Both the position numbers and the translations under genes were made by a program. DNA of 46,572 nucleotides from an uncultured Opitutales bacterium (GTDB lineage: Bacteria; Verrucomicrobiota; Verrucomicrobiia; Opitutales; UBA2995), in contig CALJGU010000060.1 in assembly GCA_938075565.1 (NCBI GenBank), positions 1 through 46,572 on the forward strand, written 5' to 3'. Every line of letters begins with the position of its first letter. Position 1 is the first letter of the stretch. The notes under the pieces are model-generated. The model was not told the origin of the DNA and did not search any database. It worked only from the letters and a program-made list of their open reading frames with translations. Positions 25,665-34,136 of the stretch are shown in pieces.

Positions 25665-28557
25665 CCAGTTCCACCCGAATACGGTAGAACCCGGTGCCCG
25701 ACTGATCAAACGATACCTCCGTACCCGCTTCACCGATACTAATAGAACGGGCATCCAATATCTTCCACGGCTCACTGACTCCCAGGTCTGGCGACCATTC
25801 GAGGATGTACACACGACCTCCGATTGTATCCGCTGCTGGGACTGAGATTCGAGTGCTGGAAGCACCGGCCTCTACACCAGGTAGAAATGCAACGGATGCT
25901 ACGTCCGGGCGAGATCCGAAAAGAAACTCCACCCCGTTTTCCAAACCATCCTGGTCAAGGTCTTCCTCAGAATCATCGGGGTCGTTTGGATTCAAACCGT
26001 ATAGCGTTTCAAAGGAATCGGGCATCCCATCAAAATCCGAATCGGCCTCCTGGGCCAATCGAAGCAACGCAAGATCACTCACCAAATAAACATCGTTCCG
26101 ATTCCCATTGCCGTCCGGTCCCTCCTGAAAGAGGACGCCATTGTCGTCATGATGAAAAAAGACGCCGAGATAGTTGGATGGATTCACGCCAGCCGCGGCC
26201 AACTCCTCTACCGACACGTCCAGTTCGAAGGTATCAGTTTGCCCGACTTCAGGCTGACTCAGCTCACCTAATACGGCTTCCTTCAATCGCCGAACCAGTT
26301 GACCTGTCTCTCGATCAAATTCCCCGATACCGGCTATGAATCCTAGAGTATTTTCCAGCAGACTCTTAATCGTCCACGTTCCAGTAAACTGATAGCCGCG
26401 GCTCACTCCAAACGGTTCCTCAACAAAGTATCGGATTTCCACCTCATCGAATCCCCAGCCCAGACGTAGTTTAGGACCTCCCGTATTTTCAATCGCGACG
26501 GAGGTTCCGGAGTTATCCTTCTGCCAGGCAAACCCATCCTCCAAGTGCCAGGTATTTGCGAAAAAAGGCGCAGTCTGGTTTCCAAGATAAGTCGTGTAAC
26601 GAAAGTCTTCGGACATGAGAACTTCATCCGCAAACAAATCAACGGTCGAGGTCGTTACCTCCATCACTTCGCTATCGTTGAGCAGCTCGCCTTCTCCATT
26701 TCGCATGGAAAGGCGATATTGATAGGGCGTGTTAGGCACCAGCGAGTCGTCCTGATAAAAACGACTGCTCTGCCACTCCGAATTACTCGCACCGACATTG
26801 CCGGATAATTCAGTGAATCGGTATTCCACCGGCTCAAAGGTTCGGATGCCCTCCATCGCCACCAGCGAGTCGCCTTCCGTAGAAGGAGGACTATCAAAAC
26901 TGGCTTGATCTGGTAATGCCAGCCGCGTGTCTCCTGCCTCTACCGCACCCATGTCAGGCAACCCCACAATCGGGTTTCCGAAAAAGTCTTCTGTTACTTC
27001 AAGCCCCAATTGTATCGACTCACCCTCGAGTTCAATTTGCAGGTCCAATCCGACGGAATCTCCAGGAATCTTCTCTATGACAACCCCGAGATCTTTGATG
27101 TGCTCAAAGAAGTAGGCTACATAGTCCTCCGCCTCGATGCCGCCTTCATTGGCAAACCCAGGATCACCGAGCAAAGGCGCGGTATCCGATATCTGGAGAC
27201 TCGGCGGCAGCAAGTCCGTCTTTTGAAAGAGGTTGTTCTTAAAAACCGCTTTATCGATATTGGGTTGGGACCAAACACCCTGACTGTGATTGGCGGTGGG
27301 GCCCGACAGGAAGAAAATGTTGTTGGCGATGAGAACACCCTCAGTGGTGTTCTCCAATCGAAACCCGGCCCGCAATTCTTCGCTCACAAAAATCGTATTA
27401 TTATAAATGTAGCTATTGTACGGACCATTCAGAGGATTTCCATTTCCTACAAAACCACTGGTCCAGAGAATATTGCCATGGCCGTTCGCGCCGTCCACAC
27501 CCGCAATCCGGGCTCCATCATTGATGCTGATGTTGTAACGGTAAGCACAGTTGTTGTTGTTTCCAAGGATCTCTACAAAGCCCCCTTCATTATCGTAGCT
27601 CAGGTTGTACTGCACGATTACGTCGCTGCAGTTGAAGTCGATGTGAGCGCCACACGAATCGGCCCGTCCACGGGCATGCATAAAGGCATTCTTCTCAATC
27701 AACACCCGGTTGCTACTCCAGGGCCAGATGCCACTCCCACGACCATGCATCCTCGGATCAGAGTAATCACCCGATCCGTTCACTGTGTTTCCACGCACCA
27801 GGAGATCATCCACGCGACTCGGTTGCAGTGCTGGGCCGCCGATCTTTTCACCGTAGTTATTCAGAAGCTGAACGTGAGTGATTCGCCGCATCTCAATCAT
27901 CTTAAAACCCACATTGCGGATGTCGCAGTCTTCCACAATGAAGTGGGACGAGCTGGTGTCTTCAATGCCCGAAATGTTAACACCAGTGCCCAGGTAAGTA
28001 GTGGGATTAGTTCCTTCGTGTTCAGTAGCGACCTCAGGATAAATATCACGAATGGTCAGGTTTCGAATGGCCACGTGGCTAATCGAGCCACTGCCAAATG
28101 CTCGGACCAATACACCGTATCGTTCTCCCGAAGACGATCCATCCACTGTCGCACCCCCATCCGCACTGATTTCTAGATCCCGGACTTCGATATAGTGAGC
28201 ATTGTTGATTTGCACACCAGCCAGGTAACCCGCTGCATTAATGTAGGGCTTATCCCCATCCCCATAACTGGCTACCACGATCGGATTCCCTACTGCCCCA
28301 CTCTGTCCAGAGATCAGAAACTTCCCAATAAAGCTGTCTCCTCGTTGGAGTAGAATCCGATCCCCCGGTCCATAGGTGCCGCCCGAAGCTTTGTCCAACG
28401 TGGCCCAGGCTTGGTCCATGGACGTACCGGAATTGGAATTACTCCCACCATCAGCATCCAGATAGTAGTCTGCCGCATAGGACGCACTCTGAAGACCAGC
28501 AACTACACAGATCAATGGAACGCTCCATACATTTCTCCTCTGCCAAAAGTTTCTCAT
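25657..28557 (-). CDS. Secreted right-handed parallel beta-helix protein with calcium-type repeats
   Basis: 966-residue exported protein. I take the ATG at 28557, which gives MRNFWQRRNVWSVPLICVVAGLQSASYAADYYLD, a signal peptide. The frame is open 29 codons further but with no signal-like start. The mature N-terminus (YYLDADGGSNSNSGTSMDQAWATLDKA) and the following repeats (NNAHYIEVRDLEISADGG, NNYGEKIGG, NNTIFVSEELR) are of the right-handed parallel beta-helix family that includes polysaccharide lyases and glycoside hydrolases. Near the C-terminus DSDFDGMPDSFETLYGLNPNDPDDSEEDLDQDGLENGVEF is a run of thrombospondin type 3-like Asp-rich calcium repeats, followed by a beta-rich end domain. Substrate unknown; the sulfatase lies divergently upstream. 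Confidence 0.88.
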   Translation of the reverse strand: MRNFWQRRNVWSVPLICVVAGLQSASYAADYYLDADGGSNSNSGTSMDQAWATLDKASGGTYGPGDRILLQRGDSFIGKFLISGQSGAVGNPIVVASYGDGDKPYINAAGYLAGVQINNAHYIEVRDLEISADGGATVDGSSSGERYGVLVRAFGSGSISHVAIRNLTIRDIYPEVATEHEGTNPTTYLGTGVNISGIEDTSSSHFIVEDCDIRNVGFKMIEMRRITHVQLLNNYGEKIGGPALQPSRVDDLLVRGNTVNGSGDYSDPRMHGRGSGIWPWSSNRVLIEKNAFMHARGRADSCGAHIDFNCSDVIVQYNLSYDNEGGFVEILGNNNNCAYRYNISINDGARIAGVDGANGHGNILWTSGFVGNGNPLNGPYNSYIYNNTIFVSEELRAGFRLENTTEGVLIANNIFFLSGPTANHSQGVWSQPNIDKAVFKNNLFQKTDLLPPSLQISDTAPLLGDPGFANEGGIEAEDYVAYFFEHIKDLGVVIEKIPGDSVGLDLQIELEGESIQLGLEVTEDFFGNPIVGLPDMGAVEAGDTRLALPDQASFDSPPSTEGDSLVAMEGIRTFEPVEYRFTELSGNVGASNSEWQSSRFYQDDSLVPNTPYQYRLSMRNGEGELLNDSEVMEVTTSTVDLFADEVLMSEDFRYTTYLGNQTAPFFANTWHLEDGFAWQKDNSGTSVAIENTGGPKLRLGWGFDEVEIRYFVEEPFGVSRGYQFTGTWTIKSLLENTLGFIAGIGEFDRETGQLVRRLKEAVLGELSQPEVGQTDTFELDVSVEELAAAGVNPSNYLGVFFHHDDNGVLFQEGPDGNGNRNDVYLVSDLALLRLAQEADSDFDGMPDSFETLYGLNPNDPDDSEEDLDQDGLENGVEFLFGSRPDVASVAFLPGVEAGASSTRISVPAADTIGGRVYILEWSPDLGVSEPWKILDARSISIGEAGTEVSFDQSGTGFYRIRVELAR

Positions 28558-28671
28558 AAAGTAACAATTGAAAGGAGTGCCAGTTAGACGAAATCGCAAC
28601 AAGCACGAAAAGTTCTCGCCCATTAACTCCATTTCACTGAACACTGTTTACCAATAATCTATCCCTGCCCA

Positions 28672-30054
28672 ATGAAACGTTTCCTTCTTTATCTAGCACT
28701 CTTTGCTCTTAGCTCTCAGCTCCTAGCTCAGTCCAAAACGAATATCGTTTTGGTTCTCACCGACGACCAAGGCTACGGCGACGCCTCCTTCAATTGGCCG
28801 GATACCGACCTGCAAACTCCGGTTATGGATCGCATCGCGGAAAACGGCATTCGCTTTACCCAGTTTCGCGTCAACCCGCTCTGTGCGCCCACCCGCTCCA
28901 GTATCATGACGGGCACCCACAGTATCTACAACGGTATGTGGCGTGGACCCGGAGGCCCCAAAACGGGCAAAGACGGGAAAATCATCAAGCCCGATACCCG
29001 GGTCGTGCACGACGATGTGAGGATGCTTCCCGAGTTTCTGAAGAAGGCGGGTTACGCCACAGGACTCTTCGGCAAGTGGCACTTGGGCTACGACGAGGAC
29101 AACGTTCCCAACGCCCGGGGCTTTGATGAGTTCGTCGGTTTCCCCGGCGGCGCGCATCCCTATCGCTGGACCAAGAACTCCAAGATCGAGCGCAACGGTA
29201 AGCCGTTGAAAACCGACAAGCACTTCACTGACCTGTTTGCCGATGAAGCCATTCGCTTTATTCAGGAGAACAAAGACCAACCTTTCTTTTGCTACCTCGC
29301 ATTCAATGCGGTGCATGGTCCGCTAAGAACAGACAAACGGCCGAACGACTCTGCCCGGCCAGACTGGCTTGAGCATTATGAAAAACTCGGAGTGCCTCAA
29401 CCTCGTCGTGATTACAATGCCGTCATGACTCATGCCGATGATCGCGTGGGCGATATACTGGATAACTTGGACGAGCTTGGCCTTAGCGAAGATACCCTGA
29501 TCATCTACCTCTCCGACAATGGTGGCATGACCCACACCTACCCAAGCAACAATGGACCACTCCGGGGTGGAAAAGGGGAAGGCTGGGAAGGCGGCCTGCG
29601 TGTTCCCGCCGTCATGCAATGGCCCGGCACCATTCCAGCCGGTTCTGTTTCAAAAGCCAGCGGCGTACACTTTGATCTTTTTGCAACCATCCTTGAAGTA
29701 GCTCGTACCGACAATCCCGATAAAAATGGCCGACTCTCAGTCGATGGCATCAGCTTGCTCGAACATCTTAAGTCTGGAGGGAAAAGCGCTCTCCCCAATC
29801 GAACTCTCTTCTTCGACCTCTGGGGCAAGCAAGCCGCCATCCAGGGCCCCTGGAAAATCGTTGCCGATACTGGTAACCACAATGGCAAATTCGACAAGGC
29901 CGTCTCGGCCGCCAAAGCTGCCGACTACATGCTCGTGAATCTCGAAAACGATCTCGGCGAAACCACCGACCTCAAAGACAAGCACCCAGAGATCTACGCC
30001 GATTTGAAAGACCGTTTCGTTGCCTGGCTGGGTAAGGCGATCGATTATAACTGA
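28672..30054 (+). CDS. Secreted formylglycine-dependent sulfatase
   Basis: 460-residue sulfatase. A signal peptide (FLLYLALFALSSQLLAQ) precedes the alkaline-phosphatase-fold start TNIVLVLTDDQGYGD with metal ligands Asp31-Asp32. The maturation motif is CAPTR with Cys71, which a formylglycine-generating enzyme must oxidise; no such enzyme gene is in the window. Other conserved elements are FGKWHLGY, GFDEFVGF, DDRVGDILD and LSDNGG. It would remove sulfate esters from an external substrate such as an algal polysaccharide. The gene is divergent from the beta-helix protein with a shared upstream region of about 115 bases. The glycan assignment is inference. Confidence 0.96.
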   Translation: MKRFLLYLALFALSSQLLAQSKTNIVLVLTDDQGYGDASFNWPDTDLQTPVMDRIAENGIRFTQFRVNPLCAPTRSSIMTGTHSIYNGMWRGPGGPKTGKDGKIIKPDTRVVHDDVRMLPEFLKKAGYATGLFGKWHLGYDEDNVPNARGFDEFVGFPGGAHPYRWTKNSKIERNGKPLKTDKHFTDLFADEAIRFIQENKDQPFFCYLAFNAVHGPLRTDKRPNDSARPDWLEHYEKLGVPQPRRDYNAVMTHADDRVGDILDNLDELGLSEDTLIIYLSDNGGMTHTYPSNNGPLRGGKGEGWEGGLRVPAVMQWPGTIPAGSVSKASGVHFDLFATILEVARTDNPDKNGRLSVDGISLLEHLKSGGKSALPNRTLFFDLWGKQAAIQGPWKIVADTGNHNGKFDKAVSAAKAADYMLVNLENDLGETTDLKDKHPEIYADLKDRFVAWLGKAIDYN

Positions 30055-30346
30055 ACCAACAGAACGAATTGTAGTGGAGGTATTGAACCCCGAGCGCCAT
30101 TCAGGATCTATACTAACAATTATTAAGGCAGACAAAGGAAAGCTGCTCGAATTAGAATCCGGCGAATTGATTTCATTCGAAATCACAGAAAAATACTTAG
30201 AGAAGATAGAACAGGATCGGATTCGGTTCTTCAGCTTATCTAATTTTCAAAGAATCAATTCGAACAAGAAGCTCGACCGCAACAGCGGAACTGAAGTTGC
30301 CAACGATGAGCCCACAATGGATGATACGCACAAGACCCATCCTTAA
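30020..30346 (+). CDS. Possible small hypothetical protein overlapping the sulfatase end
   Basis: 108-codon frame overlapping the last 35 bases of the sulfatase in another frame. After the overlap it has protein-like content (RIVVEVLNPERHSGSILTIIK, LLELESGELISFEITEKYLEKI), with charged strands and no long low-complexity stretch. It fills almost all the space to the next gene. There is no clear ribosome site at the ATG. A GGAGG at 30076-30080 lies too close to a TTG at 30083 to be convincing. No family recognised. It could be a real translationally coupled gene, a remnant or chance. Confidence 0.3.
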   Translation: MPGWVRRSIITEPTERIVVEVLNPERHSGSILTIIKADKGKLLELESGELISFEITEKYLEKIEQDRIRFFSLSNFQRINSNKKLDRNSGTEVANDEPTMDDTHKTHP

Positions 30347-30349
30347 TCT

Positions 30350-31303
30350 ATGAATGTTACCGATGATGTTTGTCAGTTGATTGGCAATACACCCCTACTC
30401 GAGCTGAAGAACTATTCTGAGCATCCATCCGCTCGCATCCTGGCTAAGATGGAATGCTGCAATCCAACGTCCATAAAAGACAGGGCGGTGTTGCAGATGA
30501 TTCGTGGCGCCATGCAGGCGGGTAAGATCACCGAGGAAACAGAAGTCGTGGAAGCCAGCAGCGGGAACACGGCGATCGCGATTGCAAGCCTCGGAGCTAT
30601 ATTGGGATACAAGACGCGCATCTACATGAGTGAATCGTGCAGTATCGAAAGACAGCAAGTGATCTGCGCTTATGGAGCCAAAGTCATTTTAACCCCAGCT
30701 GTGGAGCATACAAGAGGAGCAAGGGAAAGAGCGATCGCTTACTGCAAGGCTCATCCGGAGAAGACGTTTTTCCTAAACCAGCACGGCAACGCGGGCAATG
30801 GTATGGCTCACGAATTAACGACGGGCCCTGAACTGTGGGAGCAGACCGGTGGAAACATCGATGCGGTTGTGATTGGCCTGGGGACGTCCGGGACTTTTGA
30901 CGGCCTGTCACGTTTCTTCAAACAGAAGAATCCGGATATCCGCATTGTGGGCTTCGAGCCTGCGGGTAGTCCCGTTTATTCAGGAAAGAAACAGGGTAAA
31001 CACAAAATAACAGGAGTGGGCCCTGGCTTCATAACCGATAATTTCAAACGGTCGCAGCACAACTTGGACGAGCTCATCCTGGTAGAGGATGATGCCGCAT
31101 TTGAGGCCGCCCGTCAGATCGCTAAGCGAGAAGGCATCTTGGTCGGGCCAACCTCAGGAGCCTCGGCCTGGGTGGCAGGTCAATTGGCAGAACGACCAGA
31201 CTTTAAAGACAAAACCATCGTCTGTTTTATGTACGACACGGGAGAGCGCTATCTGTCGACTCCTGGCCTATTCCCAACCAGCAATATTGATCATGAGACA
31301 TAA
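30350..31303 (+). CDS. Cysteine synthase family PLP enzyme (CysM/CysK-like)
   Basis: 317-residue fold-type II PLP enzyme. The Schiff-base lysine is Lys43 in NPTSIKDRA. The substrate loop is EASSGNTAIAI, the phosphate-binding glycine loop is GLGTSGTF, and the segment GPTSGASAW contains the Ser that contacts the pyridine nitrogen. The end YDTGERYLSTPGLF resembles the CysM ending more than CysK. The enzyme would make cysteine from O-acetylserine (or a related serine ester) and a sulfur donor in the cytoplasm. The loop SGNTA instead of the usual SGNTG is a small deviation. It begins 3 bases after the small overlapping frame. Other beta-replacement reactions (cystathionine or siderophore-precursor synthesis) are possible. 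Confidence 0.9.
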   Translation: MNVTDDVCQLIGNTPLLELKNYSEHPSARILAKMECCNPTSIKDRAVLQMIRGAMQAGKITEETEVVEASSGNTAIAIASLGAILGYKTRIYMSESCSIERQQVICAYGAKVILTPAVEHTRGARERAIAYCKAHPEKTFFLNQHGNAGNGMAHELTTGPELWEQTGGNIDAVVIGLGTSGTFDGLSRFFKQKNPDIRIVGFEPAGSPVYSGKKQGKHKITGVGPGFITDNFKRSQHNLDELILVEDDAAFEAARQIAKREGILVGPTSGASAWVAGQLAERPDFKDKTIVCFMYDTGERYLSTPGLFPTSNIDHET

Positions 31304-31503
31304 GGGATGAATGCCATGGAACAAGACCCCAGGGTTGCACCTTGGATTGCCAGGATCCCTAAATCACAAGGAGAGCCCAATGAAGTTAGATAAACCCATT
31401 CAATATAACCATCATCAAAAGCAATAACTTCTTACCGATTTGGGTATGGGCAATCGCCCTTATTCAATTATTTTTAGTTCTCTTTTTTGCCGTTGGAACG
31501 GCT

Positions 31504-31806
31504 ATGAATCCGGGAAACTTTATACCCGGAGTTTCTGAGTTGGATTACGTGACCCAATTGTACGTCACAAGGAATATAACCGTAGTTATTGGATTGGCTG
31601 TAGCCTTATTCCTCAGGAGTCACAAATCACTTTTTGTAATACTCGTTGTCAGGTTGCTGACGGACGTGTCCGATGTTATTACCGTATACGCCTTTAATTT
31701 AGAGGTCGTAAAATCAAGCGTGCCCATGGTAGTAATTATACTAATCATTCCTGCGCTGCTGGCTCTCTGGTATCTATGGAAGAGAATTAATCAAGATAGC
31801 AAGTAA
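31504..31806 (+). CDS. Small membrane protein, N-terminus probably lost by frameshift
   Basis: 100 residues with three hydrophobic segments (ITVVIGLAVALFL, LFVILVVRLLTDVSDVITV, VPMVVIILIIPALLALWYLW). The same frame stays open upstream to 31390 and encodes another clear membrane segment (LPIWVWAIALIQLFLVLFFAVG), but it contains no ATG, GTG or TTG. A strong ribosome site (AAGGAG, six bases before an ATG at 31380) sits just upstream in a different frame and starts MKLDKPIQYN before a stop. The complete gene was therefore probably 31380-31806, about 142 residues and four helices, now split by a net +1 shift between about 31390 and 31424. Function unknown. Confidence 0.5.
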   Translation: MNPGNFIPGVSELDYVTQLYVTRNITVVIGLAVALFLRSHKSLFVILVVRLLTDVSDVITVYAFNLEVVKSSVPMVVIILIIPALLALWYLWKRINQDSK

Positions 31807-31888
31807 TACTACCTACGAGCAATCAAACTTAGAACCCAACTCGACGAAGCATCGAAATCCATTCTTAATTCAAACCATCTCAGGAGAA

Positions 31889-32308
31889 ATGACAAAACCA
31901 CCACTCACAAAACTCATCATTCAAACCGTCCTTGTGTTGCTCATGGGAAGCACATACTCGCTTGCTCAAAGCGATGAGTCGGAGCATCTACTGGACGGCA
32001 TGAGCTTCAACTACTATTATCAAAATGGAGCAGGCCTCACCGTTGCTTTCCAAAATGGGAAATTTAATTACGAATGGATTGTTGGCCCTCGCAAAGGAAA
32101 CTCAGGAAAAGACATTTCATACAAATCTAGGAAAATCGGCGTGGACACCTATATCGTCAATTTCCACGAAAAACACAAACCTGACTTTGTTACCCTCATA
32201 TTCAATTTTGAACAAAACGTAATGTATTCATCGGCTATCTTGAGATACGGTACCGATAATGAAATGACCGTCTTCAGCGGCGGAATTATCGAACACGTAA
32301 AACGCTAA
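31889..32308 (+). CDS. Secreted MoaF-like (calycin-fold) protein
   Basis: 139-residue exported protein. The ATG is preceded by AGGAG and starts a signal peptide ending LMGSTYSLAQ. The mature part (MSFNYYYQNGAGLTVAFQNGKFNYEWIV, later YIVNFHEKHKPDFVTLIFNF) has the strand pattern of the MoaF/phenolic-acid-decarboxylase-like lipocalin fold. Members of that fold bind small hydrophobic or aromatic ligands. The catalytic residues of phenolic acid decarboxylase are not evident. It is the last plus-strand gene before the convergent purine-degradation pair. Assignment by eye is moderate. Confidence 0.6.
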   Translation: MTKPPLTKLIIQTVLVLLMGSTYSLAQSDESEHLLDGMSFNYYYQNGAGLTVAFQNGKFNYEWIVGPRKGNSGKDISYKSRKIGVDTYIVNFHEKHKPDFVTLIFNFEQNVMYSSAILRYGTDNEMTVFSGGIIEHVKR

Positions 32309-32429
32309 GCTTCGAACAAACAGGGACCCTCAATAAGATGCCCTCCCTCTAGTGAACATCGGCGCCCTTTGCCTGCCGAAGAGAGCAACATAAACCTATT
32401 TAAACAGGACTTTATCCGTCGCTGTTCAC

Positions 32430-32457
32430 AGGGCATTCAAGAGCAGCTCAATGCCCT
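32430..32457. terminator. Hairpin between convergent genes, possible bidirectional terminator
   Basis: Perfect 8-base inverted repeat AGGGCATT (32430-32437) and AATGCCCT (32450-32457) with a 12-base loop that itself can pair (GAGC-A-GCTC). It lies between the end of the plus-strand MoaF-like gene and the end of the minus-strand ureidoglycolate lyase gene, where a shared terminator is expected. A T-run is not present on either side, so termination efficiency is uncertain. Confidence 0.45.
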
Positions 32458-32461
32458 CAAG

Positions 32462-32980
32462 TTAATTAACATCTAATCCAGACGGATCGATCTGAGGTTG
32501 ATCATCTTCGGAATACCAGTGCTCAAGACAGTTACTGCCGGGGTCGCTGCGGTCGACAACGATAAAGCTGACATCGTCGAACGGGGTAAGGATTACATGG
32601 TGCCAGGTATTGCGATGATAGTTGATACCTTGTTTACCATTGCTAACGAAGGCTTTGAGTGTTGATTCGTCGACCTCTTCGCCGGGCGCGGCAACCACGA
32701 CCATAAAACGAACATCGGAAGTAGGAATGAATGCCTGACTGCCATGAGGGTGTCGTTCAAGGAAGGTGACAGTCTGCGGCAGGTCGTATTGACGAGCTTC
32801 AACCAAACTAAGCTGGGGGAGTTGATCCTCACCTTCGCAATCCACCACACCCAAGGCATCGTACCGATCTGCACGACCCTCATTGATAGGGAAGCTGGAG
32901 CGGCCTTCCGTCTCGATGACGTCACCATAAGGCGCAAAGGCTTCTGCTGTCAGCGGCTCGATCTGGATAGTGATGGGCAT
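32462..32980 (-). CDS. allA: Ureidoglycolate lyase
   Basis: 172-residue cupin-type enzyme of the AllA family. The characteristic segments are FLERHPHGSQAFIPT (about 74-88) and GINYHRNTWHHVILTPF (about 118-134), which contain residues of the active site. It splits ureidoglycolate into glyoxylate and urea, the last step of allantoate degradation in the cytoplasm. It follows the allantoicase gene by 18 bases on the same strand, so the pair forms a two-gene unit for recovering nitrogen from purines. No urease or allantoinase gene is in the window. Confidence 0.93.
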   Translation of the reverse strand: MPITIQIEPLTAEAFAPYGDVIETEGRSSFPINEGRADRYDALGVVDCEGEDQLPQLSLVEARQYDLPQTVTFLERHPHGSQAFIPTSDVRFMVVVAAPGEEVDESTLKAFVSNGKQGINYHRNTWHHVILTPFDDVSFIVVDRSDPGSNCLEHWYSEDDQPQIDPSGLDVN

Positions 32981-32998
32981 CAGGAGATTGAAACGGAT

Positions 32999-34063
32999 TT
33001 AAGACACATGGATCTTCCCAAAGAGACGAAGGCGGCTGACTCCTCCATCTGGAAAAATGTTTAGTCGAATATGGGTGATCGCTTCATGCGATGAAATAAC
33101 TTCCAGATACTCATGGATATTATCGGCGCTTAGCTTTTGCTCAGGAAGAAGAACGGGCCACCCAGCACTCTGGGCTACCAGATCCGACTCTGACAATTGA
33201 TCATCGGAAATGGCTTGGATGGAAAACGTGTTTGGATAATTGCCTTTGAAATGAGCGGTATCCAGTTCGATGCGCTCGATGATACCGACATGTCCCAATT
33301 GGAGCACACACCAATCATTTCCAGGCTCTCTTCTGCGACGCGTTTCCCAGCCGTCCCCCATGTTTACACCGCGTCCCTTGCCGAGCATATTTACAGGGTG
33401 ACCAAAGTGCGCATCGTTCCATGCGACCGCTCTGCCCCCATTATCCAGGCAAAGTAAATCACAGCTTTCGCTGGGGTCATGTAGCTCCCAATTGCAATGT
33501 ACTTTCCCATAGACGCGAAGACGCGCCACACCACCATCTGGATAGATATGTAAGCGTACGTGAGTAAAGATATCGTCATTGAGGATACGATGTCGGTCGA
33601 GGCTATCACCTTCCAAAGTTGTTTTCGCAAGGACTTCTGTCCACTGAGTCGATTCATCGGGATCCCCCGTTTCGCAATAACAGGCGTCTACCGAAGCAAA
33701 AGGCGGAAAGTTCCCTGTGAAGTGACTCGTATCGATGACAAGGCCATAAATGCAACCAGGGAAAGCTAGTTTGACGATACAGTGATCATGACCCGGAATG
33801 CGTTTACGTCTGCTCTCCCAGCCATCCATCCATTTGCCATTGTCGTCATACTTGCCCTCAACAAAGATCGGATCGCTGTCTGCAATTAAACGCGATTTGT
33901 CGGCGAAAAAATCGTCGGTAGCGTAGATAACCTCGGCACCAAACTTGGCTGAAGCCAGGCTGACGCGATTATGTGAAAAGTTGTCGTCCATTCGTTTGTG
34001 AATACCGGGAAACATATCCTCAGTATGGAAGAAAGATTCTTTGATCTGCCCTGTACCTGTCAA
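32999..34063 (-). CDS. alc: Allantoicase
   Basis: 354-residue allantoicase with the expected internal duplication of two jelly-roll halves: DGWESRRKRIPGHDHCIVKLAFPG...DTSHFTGNFPP in the first and DGWETRRRREPGNDWCVLQLGHVG...DTAHFKGNYPN in the second, each ending in THVRLHIYPDGGVARLRVYG or THIRLNIFPDGGVSRLRLFG. It hydrolyses allantoate to ureidoglycolate and urea. The start is TTG at 34063, supported by AAAAGGTG five bases upstream. An ATG sixteen codons later has a ribosome site that is too close. It precedes the ureidoglycolate lyase gene, which uses its product. Confidence 0.95.
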   Translation of the reverse strand: MTGTGQIKESFFHTEDMFPGIHKRMDDNFSHNRVSLASAKFGAEVIYATDDFFADKSRLIADSDPIFVEGKYDDNGKWMDGWESRRKRIPGHDHCIVKLAFPGCIYGLVIDTSHFTGNFPPFASVDACYCETGDPDESTQWTEVLAKTTLEGDSLDRHRILNDDIFTHVRLHIYPDGGVARLRVYGKVHCNWELHDPSESCDLLCLDNGGRAVAWNDAHFGHPVNMLGKGRGVNMGDGWETRRRREPGNDWCVLQLGHVGIIERIELDTAHFKGNYPNTFSIQAISDDQLSESDLVAQSAGWPVLLPEQKLSADNIHEYLEVISSHEAITHIRLNIFPDGGVSRLRLFGKIHVS

Positions 34064-34136
34064 TGGTACACCTTTTATAGGAAAGACGGAAAAAGACTAG
34101 CATTGGTAATCTACAGCAACCTATAGTAGATACTGA
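34064..34136. promoter_or_regulatory. Short divergent promoter region with inverted repeats
   Basis: The 73 bases between the divergent allantoicase and propeller genes hold two small inverted repeats: TGTACC-TGTCAAT-GGTACA across the allantoicase start (about 34052-34070), and ATCTAC (34109-34114) with GTAGAT (34126-34131) just before the propeller ATG. Either could be an operator. Arms are only six bases, so chance is not excluded. Confidence 0.25.

Noticed and set aside
27010-28176. Plus-strand open frame of 388 codons opposite the beta-helix gene
   Set aside because: It runs antisense through the repeats of a well-supported secreted protein, has no recognisable motif or signal, and is explained by the codon pattern of the opposite strand.
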